Source: Paraburkholderia podalyriae (GTDB lineage Bacteria; Pseudomonadota; Gammaproteobacteria; Burkholderiales; Burkholderiaceae). Taken from it: DNA of 51,665 nt. The notes under the pieces were generated by a model. The model saw nothing but the letters and a program-made list of their open reading frames with translations, made no database searches and was not told the DNA's origin. The stretch covers positions 1 to 51,665 of the forward strand of contig NZ_VZQQ01000043.1 of assembly GCF_014397785.1 (NCBI RefSeq), read 5' to 3'. Below, one piece after another: positions 26,497 to 32,921 of the stretch (its first letter is position 1; every line of letters begins with the position of its first letter). The position numbers and the translations under genes are program-made.

Positions 26497-27282
26497 ATGC
26501 GTATCCAGATCGCCTCGGATCTGCATCTGGAGATCGTGCACCAGAGTTTTCCGGGTCACAACCCCGTCAGGCTGACGAATGCGGACGTGCTGGTGCTCGC
26601 GGGTGACATCGCGAAAGGGACCGATGCGGTTGAGCCGTTTGCGCGCTGGCCGGTGCCCGTCATCTACGTGCATGGCAACCATGAAGCGTATGGCACGGAG
26701 TACGACACGCTTGCCAACTCCATCCGTATGCGCGCGGCCGGTACTGCGGTTCATTACCTTGAGCGCGACACGTTTGTCATGGGTGATGTGCGGTTTCTCG
26801 GTTGTTGCCTCTGGACAGACTATGCGCTCAGTGGCGTGCGCGACCGGAGTATGGCGCTGGCCGGGCGGATGCTGCATGACCATCGTGTGATCCGCGTCGG
26901 CGACGGCACACGTTTTCGGCCGGAGCACGCGCTGGCCGAGCACGAAAAAGCACTGGCGTGGCTGCGGACCGAGCTGGCAAAGCCGTTCGACGGGCGCACG
27001 GTCGTCGTGACCCATCACGGCGTTGCTCCGCCGTCGGTGCATCCGCGCTATGCGAACGACCCGGTCAACGCTGCATTCGTGAGTGACCTGCGACCTGTGC
27101 TCGAGCTGGCCGACGTGTGGATTCACGGTCACGTGCATGACTCGTTCGATTATCGCGTTGGCCAGTCGCGGGTGATTGCCAACCCGCGCGGCTATGCGAC
27201 GAACCGTCTGATGGCGGGGGCGCCGACCGACCTGAAATGGGAAAACCCGGCGTTTGATCCGGCGCTGGTGATAGAGGTGTGA
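26497..27282 (+). CDS. Calcineurin-like metallophosphoesterase
   Basis: The 261-residue protein carries all metallophosphoesterase metal-binding blocks in order: ASDLHLE (D-x-H), VLAGDIAKG (GD), YVHGNHEAY (GNHE), VVTHHGVAPP (H) and HGHVHDSFDYRVG (GHxH). It ends with NPRGY, common in this family. A two-metal site hydrolysing phosphoesters is therefore expected, in the cytoplasm. The substrate cannot be inferred. Placement in a tight operon with an unknown protein and near MbcA/ParS-like proteins suggests a role in the mobile element's own physiology or defence rather than housekeeping. Confidence 0.92.
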   Translation: MRIQIASDLHLEIVHQSFPGHNPVRLTNADVLVLAGDIAKGTDAVEPFARWPVPVIYVHGNHEAYGTEYDTLANSIRMRAAGTAVHYLERDTFVMGDVRFLGCCLWTDYALSGVRDRSMALAGRMLHDHRVIRVGDGTRFRPEHALAEHEKALAWLRTELAKPFDGRTVVVTHHGVAPPSVHPRYANDPVNAAFVSDLRPVLELADVWIHGHVHDSFDYRVGQSRVIANPRGYATNRLMAGAPTDLKWENPAFDPALVIEV

Positions 27283-27523
27283 GCAGCTGTGCCGTGGCGC
27301 GCTGAGGCGGCGCAAACGTTCTGGCGATGCGCATGGGCGCTGCCGCGAGGAGATCGCCTGAAAAAAATGGTTGACCCCCGGAGCATCCCGACATGGAGCG
27401 CGCTTGACCAGGGCGAACCGGCGAAAAAGACGGCGACAGTCATTGCCGCCTGACGGGAGCAGCGCACAGTTACGGGCGCGCCTGAAGGCCTTTGCGCTCG
27501 CCACGCGTAAAACAGGAACAGCG

Positions 27524-27919
27524 ATGCCTACAGCCCTGCACAGTCTTCAGGTTCAGCGAGAAGACACGATCCTGAAAATACTGGCCGAGGGCGAGTGGAT
27601 CGGGGCAGACACCGTTCCCGCGGACGTAGCCGGATGGCAGCAACGCGGCTGGATCTTTGGCGTGGAAGCTGAAGGTCAGCGGTACTTTGCCCGATACCAG
27701 TTCGATGATCGTGATCAGCCGCTGCCGGTCATCCGGGAGATTCTGGCGGAGCTCGGACCCGCCACGGACCCGTGGACAATTGCCGCCTGGTTTCACTTTC
27801 CCAACGGCTGGATTGTGGAGGAGGGTGGTACCGCCCCGATCGCGCCCAAGGATGCGCTTGATCACCACGTTGCGGTCGTTGATGCCGCACGCCGGTTCCG
27901 CGGAACATTCGGAGCATAA
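27524..27919 (+). CDS. Small protein with an MbcA/ParS-like (DUF2384-type) C-terminus
   Basis: The 131-residue protein starts at the ATG in MPTALHSLQVQREDTIL, preceded by AGGAACAGCG. An N-terminal winged-helix-like part (ILKILAEGEWIGADTV) is followed by VIREILAELGPATDPWTIAAWFHFPNGWI and PKDALDHHVAVVDAA. That second part follows the W-x4-PN ... P-x-D-x-L ... pattern of the MbcA/ParS toxin-binding domain. Proteins with this domain are usually antitoxins of RES-type toxins, but no RES gene is present nearby. The similarity is by eye and moderate. A longer in-frame start at 27371 adds an arginine-rich region that looks non-coding. Confidence 0.6.
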   Translation: MPTALHSLQVQREDTILKILAEGEWIGADTVPADVAGWQQRGWIFGVEAEGQRYFARYQFDDRDQPLPVIREILAELGPATDPWTIAAWFHFPNGWIVEEGGTAPIAPKDALDHHVAVVDAARRFRGTFGA

Positions 27920-27921
27920 CC

Positions 27922-28042
27922 ATGGACGAATTTCCCGACCTGACAGGTCCTTTTCGACCGGAAACTGTCCGGTTCGGGCATTCCCGATCAAGGTTGCGCT
28001 TACGCGCAAGACTGGTTCGACTTTCTCAACGGTCATCGCTGA
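27922..28042 (+). pseudogene. Very small gene, apparently frameshifted
   Basis: ATG at 27922 opens MDEFPDLTGPFRPETVRFG. In another frame the sequence continues as IPDQGCAYAQDWFDFLNGHR before a TGA at 28040-28042. Joining the frames by removing one G in a GGG near 27978 gives a coherent protein of about 39 residues. The frame as it stands turns arginine-rich. The ATG comes 3 bases after the previous stop codon. Function is unknown. It may be a genuine decayed gene or a sequencing error. Confidence 0.4.
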
Positions 28043-28214
28043 TGCCAGGATGCAAGTGTCAGCTCGATCTGATGGGCACATGTCCGAACGCGCGACCGCC
28101 GCGTGGCAGAAAAAGGCTTATGTCATTGACGACGCGGATTGCGTCCAGTATCTGAAGCGACTGCCCGTGACACGTGGCGCGTCGGCTAAACGCTCGCAAA
28201 AGGAACAGCGATTT

Positions 28215-28466
28215 ATGAGCAGCAAGGACCACATCCGGTGTCAGGCGAAAGAGGGCGGTCAGCCCGGCTGGGAACTTTACGCCGAGATTTTTGAGCCAGA
28301 GGACGTCGTGTATCTGGAACTTGACGGTGTAGCCGCTGAAGTCACGATGCTCGGGAACCTGGAGCGCGGGCCGGGCACGGTGCTGTTGCGCCTGCCGGTC
28401 GCCACCGCGAAGCAGCTCGGTCTCGTGCCTCCTGGCTGGAAAAAGTCGGGCTGGGAAAGGGAGTAG
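28215..28466 (+). CDS. Small hypothetical protein
   Basis: The 83-residue protein begins MSSKDHIRCQAKEGG and has a beta-rich core (VVYLELDGVAAEVTML, GTVLLRLPVATAKQLGL) before a basic end. AAAAGGAACAGCG lies upstream, the same AGGAACAGCG element seen before the gene at 27524, which supports this start. The frame is open further upstream (an ATG at 28080 would add 45 residues, including AYVIDDADCVQYLKRL), so a longer protein is possible. No family is recognised. It is 3 bases from the next gene. Confidence 0.6.
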   Translation: MSSKDHIRCQAKEGGQPGWELYAEIFEPEDVVYLELDGVAAEVTMLGNLERGPGTVLLRLPVATAKQLGLVPPGWKKSGWERE

Positions 28467-28469
28467 GTC

Positions 28470-29018
28470 ATGCGCGAATACCGTGACAGGATGGTGCAGG
28501 AGATCGCCGCCTGCACATGCGACCGCTGCAGCCAGCGCATGTCGCCCGATGATGACCAGGGGGAGTGGTATGAAAAAGTGTCGCTCGACTGGCGCGGCGG
28601 CTTTGGCTCGGTTTTTGGCGACGGTGCCCATCTGAGCATTGACCTTTGTCAGCAGTGTCTCCGCGATACGCTCGGGTCATGGCTGCGGGTCGATCCGCCG
28701 TCCGCAACGGATAACGTGATTGAAGCATTGAAGGGCGTCGTTTCCCGACCCGACGTGCGGGTAACTGTGGACCAGATGAATCCACTGCTGTTCGGCGAGC
28801 AAGACGAGTCCCGTGGCACGTTACTCCTTGCGACACGTCTCGCGAAAATAGTCGCACAGGCGATAGCCGTCTTCCGGGAGCAGGATAAGGCGATCCGGTG
28901 GCTGGTCATGCCGCACAAGCAGTTTGCGGGCCGAACTGCGCTCGAAATGGCGAAGACCGAGGATGACGCACGGCTGGTCGAGGAAGCGCTGGTGCGGATT
29001 GACGAATTGTACGGATAG
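28470..29018 (+). CDS. Zinc-binding N-domain fused to an MbcA/ParS-like (DUF2384) domain
   Basis: The 182-residue protein has two parts. Residues 1-75 contain CTCDRCSQRM and later LSIDLCQQCL, a four-cysteine zinc site around GGFGSVFGDG, a pattern I associate with small antitoxin-like proteins. The C-terminal part ends AIRWLVMPHKQFAGRTALEMAKTEDDARLVEEAL, close to the consensus of the MbcA/ParS toxin-binding domain (WL..P...F.G.tPlem..T..g...v...L). GGGAAAGGGAG precedes the ATG. It is the last gene of the operon. With the gene at 27524 this makes two such domains and no visible toxin partner. Confidence 0.75.
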   Translation: MREYRDRMVQEIAACTCDRCSQRMSPDDDQGEWYEKVSLDWRGGFGSVFGDGAHLSIDLCQQCLRDTLGSWLRVDPPSATDNVIEALKGVVSRPDVRVTVDQMNPLLFGEQDESRGTLLLATRLAKIVAQAIAVFREQDKAIRWLVMPHKQFAGRTALEMAKTEDDARLVEEALVRIDELYG

Positions 29019-29403
29019 CAAAAGGCCGGACTTTGGGGGCGCGACTGAAGAACTTGTTGCCCGATTGCGCATCCGCACGTCGCCTAAAGCCGACGATCAT
29101 CCGATGCGATAACTTGTATGTTGTCGCTGGACATCCCCTTGGAGCAAGCCTTTTCGCCGCGCAGTTTCGGACGCAACCGGAAAAACGGTCTTTAGCCCCG
29201 ACATCCGGCTGACCGGTGCGCTCGGGTTGCGCTCACTGAGCTATCAAGCCACGAAGCGGCCGGTGGCATCGTGCGAGCCCGCGAATGGCTGATCAAGGTT
29301 CCGTTGCTGAACGCGTACAGTCGGCCAATTTCTGCCGCTCGCCCCGACACAAGTGCGGTCATGGCAGCACATCGACAGAGGCCGGATTTACCCTGATGCA
29401 GGA

Positions 29404-29419
29404 TTGATCAAATGGTCAA
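29404..29419. promoter_or_regulatory. DmpR-type upstream activating sequence (UAS)
   Basis: TTGATCAAATGGTCAA is a near-perfect inverted repeat and, with the following GC, matches 17 of 18 bases of the UAS at 32466 before the phenol operon. It also fits the TTGATCAATTGATCAA form known for DmpR/MopR sites. Confidence 0.7.
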
Positions 29420-29510
29420 GCGGGCGGTTTGCAGTATCGGTTTTGGTGAAGTGCTGTTTGCGTCACCAGCGGCGATTTGCGCCGTTTCATTTAAAGGCTG
29501 CGCGTGCGCC

Positions 29511-29526
29511 GTTATCAATTGGTGAA
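29511..29526. promoter_or_regulatory. Degenerate DmpR-type UAS
   Basis: GTTATCAATTGGTGAA matches 12 of 16 positions of TTGATCAATTGATCAA. Its centre is about 124 bases upstream of the start site predicted from the -24/-12 element at 29618, a distance normal for DmpR sites. Confidence 0.5.
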
Positions 29527-29616
29527 GCGCGGCCGCAGCATTCGCAGGCTGACCCGGTTTGCATTTACCGTCGGCACGTCCGCCGGGCGCGGCGCGGCAC
29601 CGCTCGCCTGGAGTCT

Positions 29617-29632
29617 CGGCACGTCCTATGCC
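29617..29632 (+). promoter_or_regulatory. Candidate sigma-54 (-24/-12) promoter of the LRAT-domain gene
   Basis: CGGCACGTCCTATGCC has GG and GC exactly 10 bases apart, with GGCAC and TGC matching the TGGCAC-N5-TTGC consensus. It lies 38 bases before the ATG at 29670 and downstream of two UAS-like repeats. Confidence 0.55.
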
Positions 29633-29669
29633 TAGGTCACCGCAGGACCAGCAGAACGCGGTGATCGAC

Positions 29670-30146
29670 ATGTCGAAATCAGCAAACGAAATAGGCCAGC
29701 ATGGAAATGCCTCCTTGGTCATAGGGGGGCATCTGGTCACGCGCCGCGTCGGCTACACGCATCACGGCATCTACGTCGGCGATGGCAAGGTGTTGCATTA
29801 CGCCGGATGGTGCTGTTCGCTGCGTCGCGCCCCGGTGCAGGAGACTTCCTTGAGTGAGTTTGCCGACGGCCACGAGATCCGCGTCGAGCGCACGCCCGGC
29901 AGAAGATACTCGCGTGAGGAAGTGGTCCGGCGTGCGTACTCGCGTCTCGGCGAAGACTGCTACCGGGTGACCACGAACAACTGCGAGCATTTCTGCGCGT
30001 GGTGTCTGTGCGGTGAAAGCCGAAGCGATCAGATCGATGCCCTGGTCGCCTTGCCGCACCGCTGCCTGCACGCGCTGGTCAACATGCTCTCGCAATTCGT
30101 GCGCGCGAAACCAATTCATGTTTCCACAGATAGGCTCGCGTGCTGA
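29670..30146 (+). CDS. LRAT-domain (NlpC/P60-superfamily) protein
   Basis: The 158-residue protein has the lecithin:retinol acyltransferase-type papain-like fold. GYTHHGIYVGDGKVLHYAG supplies the two histidines and NNCEHFCAWC the nucleophilic cysteine. Family enzymes are thiol acyltransferases, amidases or phospholipases; bacterial members are mostly uncharacterised. The start at MSKSANEIG lacks a strong Shine-Dalgarno; the frame is open further upstream but arginine-rich. There is no signal peptide. Amphipathic C-terminal helices (LPHRCLHALVNMLSQFV) could associate with membranes. The gene sits immediately upstream of dmpR and behind UAS and sigma-54 elements, so it may be phenol-induced. 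A link to membrane lipid changes during phenol exposure is inference. Confidence 0.85.
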   Translation: MSKSANEIGQHGNASLVIGGHLVTRRVGYTHHGIYVGDGKVLHYAGWCCSLRRAPVQETSLSEFADGHEIRVERTPGRRYSREEVVRRAYSRLGEDCYRVTTNNCEHFCAWCLCGESRSDQIDALVALPHRCLHALVNMLSQFVRAKPIHVSTDRLAC

Positions 30147-30248
30147 CGAAGCCATCCACTGTGCGTTTACACCAAATGAACAAGCACGCGTATGGGAGGC
30201 GATTTCGCCGGCGCAGTTGCGAGCGCTAGCGGGTATATGAAAGAAGCT

Positions 30249-30264
30249 TCACCAAATGGACAGT
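30249..30264. promoter_or_regulatory. DmpR-type UAS (upstream member of the dmpR pair)
   Basis: TTCACCAAATGGACAG matches 13 of 16 bases of the UAS TTCATCAAATGGTCAA at 32466 before the catabolic operon. It is 32 bases from the next UAS, about three helical turns. Confidence 0.55.
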
Positions 30265-30280
30265 CCATTCCGGGTCGTTT

Positions 30281-30296
30281 TGATGATTTGATCAAT
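30281..30296. promoter_or_regulatory. DmpR-type UAS (downstream member of the dmpR pair)
   Basis: TTGATGATTTGATCAA is an almost perfect DmpR-type inverted repeat, differing from TTGATCAATTGATCAA at two central positions. It is about 170 bases upstream of the predicted dmpR start site. Confidence 0.7.
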
Positions 30297-30437
30297 CGGT
30301 CCCTGGGGTAAGTACCGACCTCGTCATGACGATTGGCCCGCGCAGGCGGTGGCGCCCAGACAGCCAACCCCGAAAGCCGATGGCAGATCAGCCCCTCATA
30401 ATCGCGGCCCTGGGCCATGACGATCAGCCGACCTCTC

Positions 30438-30453
30438 CGGCATGGACTTTGCC
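30438..30453 (+). promoter_or_regulatory. Candidate sigma-54 promoter of dmpR
   Basis: CGGCATGGACTTTGCC has GG and GC 10 bases apart, with GGCA and TTTGC close to the TGGCAC-N5-TTGC consensus. It is 45 bases upstream of the dmpR GTG. Together with the UAS pair it suggests activation of dmpR by its own product. Confidence 0.6.
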
Positions 30454-30497
30454 TAGAATAGAGACGGAGATACCTCATACACATAAAAGGAGGCGCT

Positions 30498-32213
30498 GTG
30501 ACAGACAGCACCGCGCGGTTTTCGGCGAGCATGCGGGAGGGGATCGAGAACCTTTCGCGCCGCCTGAAATTTGTCAGGCAGGAGGGACACATCTGGCTCG
30601 GCGAGAATCGCATGATTCTCCTTCACACAGCCACAGTGGGCGCGTTGCGCAAGGAACTCGTCGATACGCTTGGCCTTGAGCGTACGCGGGGCCTGTTCAC
30701 GCGAATGGGCTTTCAATCCGGCACGCGCGACGCAGAACTCGCCCGCACTTTACGCCCCACCGCGAGCGATTTCGGCCTGCTCGAACTCGGGCCGTGCCTG
30801 CACGTGCTCGAAGGCAACGTGCGAGTGACGCCGATCGAAGTGGACATCGATATCGCCAACGGCAAGTACTACGGCGACCACCTGTGGGAAGACTCGTTCG
30901 AAGCCGAAGTGCACCAGAAAATCTTCGGCCTCAGCAACGATCCGGTCTGCTGGATGCAGGTCGGCTACGCGAGTGGCTATACGTCCGCGTTGATGGGCCG
31001 CACCATCCTCTACAAGGAGACGCTGTGTTCGGGCTGTGGCGATCCGCATTGCCGCATCGTGGGCAAGCGTGTCGAAGAGTGGCCCGACGGCGACGAGATG
31101 CTGAAGCTCTACACGCCCGATCCGGTCATCGAAACGCTGTTGCAATTGCAAAGTGAAGTGCAAAACCTGCGCTCGCTACAGCAGGAAGTGGCGCAGCCGG
31201 AAGAACTGGTCGGCGCGTCCACGGGTTTTCTCGCAGCGTGGGGGCTCGCGCAGCGCGCGGCGTCGAGCGACGTGACCGTGCTGTTGCTCGGCGAAACGGG
31301 TGTCGGCAAGGAGCGCTTCGCGCGCGCGTTGCACGGCGTGAGCCGGAGGCGCGACATGCCCTTTGTCGCCATCAACTGTGCCGCCATGCCGGAGGAGTTG
31401 CTCGAGGCCGAGCTTTTCGGCGTTGAGCGAGGGGCGTTCACCGGCGCGCATCAGACGCGGATCGGCCGTTTCGAGCGGGCGGATACTGGTACGCTCTTCC
31501 TCGACGAAGTGGGCGAGCTCTCGGCGTCGGCGCAGGCCAAGCTGCTGCGCGTGCTCCAGGAAGGCGAGTTCGAGCGCGTCGGCGACGACCGCGTGCGCAA
31601 GGTCGATGTGCGGGTTGTCGCCGCGACCAACGTCGAGTTGACGGAAGCGGTGCGGCGCGGCGCGTTTCGCAAGGATCTGCTGTACCGTCTCAATGTCTAT
31701 CCGGTCACGATCCCGCCGCTGCGCGAGCGGGCCGACGATATCCCCCGCCTCGTCGAGCGATTCATCGCGAAGTACAGCGTGCGGCACAGCAAGCGCGTGC
31801 TGGGCCTTACCGATCGTGCAATAGCGACACTGCGCGCCTACGCGTGGCCCGGCAATGTGCGTGAACTCGAAAACGCGGTGGAACGCGGCGTGATCCTCGC
31901 GCGCGCAGGCGGTCAGATCACGGAGCGCGATCTGTTCACGGCCCTGCCGGAGTCCGCAGACGACAGCGCGGCGTCGCTCGACGAGCGCGGCCATCCGCTG
32001 CGGGAAAACGCGGACGTCGCCGACGCGTTGTTTGATCACATGATGCGCGAAGGCATACCGCTCGACCGCGTGGAGAACATGCTTATCGAGGCGGCCGTTG
32101 AACGTGCGGACGGCAATCTGAGTCAGGCGGCGAGAATGCTCGGTATCACGCGCCCGCAGCTTGCTTATCGCTGGCGCAATCGCGACAGGGCCGCCCAGAC
32201 CGCAGACAAATAA
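30498..32213 (+). CDS. dmpR: Phenol-responsive sigma-54 activator (DmpR/MopR/XylR family)
   Basis: The 571-residue activator has an N-terminal XylR_N/V4R sensor (about 20-205), a linker with a coiled segment, and an AAA+ sigma-54 module (about 240-470: GETGVGKERFARA Walker A, GAFTGAHQ sigma-54 contact loop, TLFLDEVGEL Walker B). A Fis-type helix-turn-helix follows (SQAARMLGITRPQLAYRWR). Sensor residues fit the MopR phenol pocket: H102 and W130 at the spacing of its H106 and W134. C151, E174, C177 and C185 reproduce its zinc site. It should bind phenol and activate the operon to its right. Translation starts at GTG, 4 bases after AAGGAGG. Confidence 0.94.
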   Translation: MTDSTARFSASMREGIENLSRRLKFVRQEGHIWLGENRMILLHTATVGALRKELVDTLGLERTRGLFTRMGFQSGTRDAELARTLRPTASDFGLLELGPCLHVLEGNVRVTPIEVDIDIANGKYYGDHLWEDSFEAEVHQKIFGLSNDPVCWMQVGYASGYTSALMGRTILYKETLCSGCGDPHCRIVGKRVEEWPDGDEMLKLYTPDPVIETLLQLQSEVQNLRSLQQEVAQPEELVGASTGFLAAWGLAQRAASSDVTVLLLGETGVGKERFARALHGVSRRRDMPFVAINCAAMPEELLEAELFGVERGAFTGAHQTRIGRFERADTGTLFLDEVGELSASAQAKLLRVLQEGEFERVGDDRVRKVDVRVVAATNVELTEAVRRGAFRKDLLYRLNVYPVTIPPLRERADDIPRLVERFIAKYSVRHSKRVLGLTDRAIATLRAYAWPGNVRELENAVERGVILARAGGQITERDLFTALPESADDSAASLDERGHPLRENADVADALFDHMMREGIPLDRVENMLIEAAVERADGNLSQAARMLGITRPQLAYRWRNRDRAAQTADK

Positions 32214-32236
32214 TCACGCTGTTATGGCCGAACACA

Positions 32237-32268
32237 CGGGCTGCCCATCGGGCGGCCCGTTTCTTTTT
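32237..32268 (+). terminator. dmpR terminator
   Basis: CGGGCTGCCC and GGGCGGCCCG pair over 10 bp (one T-G wobble) around the loop ATC and are followed by TTTCTTTTT. It lies 23 bases after the dmpR stop codon. Confidence 0.85.
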
Positions 32269-32294
32269 GGCGGGCGGTGCGCGGATCCCGACGC

Positions 32295-32310
32295 TTGATC
32301 ATTTGATGAA
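32295..32310. promoter_or_regulatory. Distal DmpR-type UAS of the phenol operon
   Basis: TTGATCATTTGATGAA is an inverted repeat of the DmpR class, about 310 bases upstream of the predicted start site, just beyond the dmpR terminator. It is more distant than the UAS pair used by classical dmp promoters. Confidence 0.6.
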
Positions 32311-32465
32311 CGTCACGGCAGAGCATCGGCACCGCCGGTGCCCCGCGTGACGCACGCACCGCCTTGCCGCTCGCGGTTCGTCAACGCCAGACAACGCGCA
32401 GCCGACCGGCCGCAGCAACCTCGCACGCAAACAACGGCCTTCGCTGACGGCGTGTCTGCGCGCGC

Positions 32466-32481
32466 TTCATCAAATGGTCAA
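32466..32481. promoter_or_regulatory. DmpR-type UAS1 of the phenol operon
   Basis: TTCATCAAATGGTCAA, followed by GC, fits the DmpR/MopR site. Its centre is 31 bases from that of the next UAS, matching the roughly 30-base spacing known for the Pseudomonas dmp operon promoter. Confidence 0.75.
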
Positions 32482-32496
32482 GCAGCCCGCCATCGC

Positions 32497-32512
32497 TTGA
32501 TGCTTTGATCAT
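32497..32512. promoter_or_regulatory. DmpR-type UAS2 of the phenol operon
   Basis: TTGATGCTTTGATCAT is the promoter-proximal inverted repeat, centred about 110 bases upstream of the predicted start site. It pairs with the site at 32466. Confidence 0.75.
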
Positions 32513-32588
32513 CGCGGCGCGCCGCGATTGCGGCTTATTGGCTGATTTTCTTCGGGCAAACCCTCGCATTTTTCACCGAAAGAGCACA

Positions 32589-32604
32589 TGGCACAGGTCG
32601 TGCA
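32589..32604 (+). promoter_or_regulatory. Sigma-54 (-24/-12) promoter of the phenol operon
   Basis: TGGCACAGGTCGTGCA matches the sigma-54 consensus TGGCAC-N5-TTGCA in all but one position, with GG and GC 10 bases apart. Transcription should begin near 32615, shortly before the dmpK ribosome binding site AGGAGG. Confidence 0.88.
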
Positions 32605-32631
32605 ATAAGGAAGAAAAGCTAGGAGGCAACG

Positions 32632-32868
32632 ATGCAAGATCCGAGACCGCTGTTCGATCGAACTGAACGATTCGTTCGGATAACTGCGCAACGCAAAGAC
32701 GGCTATGTCGAATTCGACTTCTCGGTGGGAGACGCCGATCTCGCCGTCGAACTGATCATGAGCCGGACCATGTTCGACCGCTTCTGCCAGGTCAACGCGG
32801 TGCGCACGCTCACGCAAACCGATGAACAGATCGACCTCACGCGAGAACGCTGGCGATTCGATGGCTAG
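32632..32868 (+). CDS. dmpK: Phenol hydroxylase assembly protein
   Basis: The 78-residue protein matches the small DmpK family: FVRITAQRKDGYVEFDFSVGDADLAVELIM, then MFDRFCQVNAVRTL. DmpK is not needed for turnover by the mature enzyme but helps produce active, iron-loaded hydroxylase. It is the first gene after the sigma-54 promoter, with AGGAGGCAACG before the ATG, and precedes the beta subunit gene as in other dmp-type operons. Confidence 0.9.
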   Translation: MQDPRPLFDRTERFVRITAQRKDGYVEFDFSVGDADLAVELIMSRTMFDRFCQVNAVRTLTQTDEQIDLTRERWRFDG

Positions 32869-32921
32869 CGCAAGCGACGCGGTATTTCAGAAGAGTAGTG
32901 GACAAACACGGAGACAGTCTC

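Larger units (their letters stand above)
29019..29669. promoter_or_regulatory. Intergenic region with two DmpR-type UAS and a sigma-54 promoter
   Basis: 650 bases lack a supported protein gene. The right half holds UAS-like inverted repeats at 29404-29419 and 29511-29526 and a -24/-12 element at 29618-29631, ahead of the LRAT-domain gene. The left half (29019-29400) shows nothing I can name. Confidence 0.55.
30147..30497. promoter_or_regulatory. dmpR upstream region with paired UAS and a sigma-54 promoter
   Basis: No gene is seen. A UAS pair at 30249-30264 and 30281-30296 (32-base spacing) and a -24/-12 element at 30438-30453 precede dmpR. A third, weak UAS-like sequence (TTACACCAAATGAACAA) is at 30166-30182. 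Confidence 0.55.
32214..32631. promoter_or_regulatory. dmpR-dmpK intergenic control region
   Basis: Without a gene, this region contains the dmpR terminator, three UAS-like repeats (32295, 32466, 32497) and the -24/-12 promoter of the catabolic operon at 32589-32604. Confidence 0.75.
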
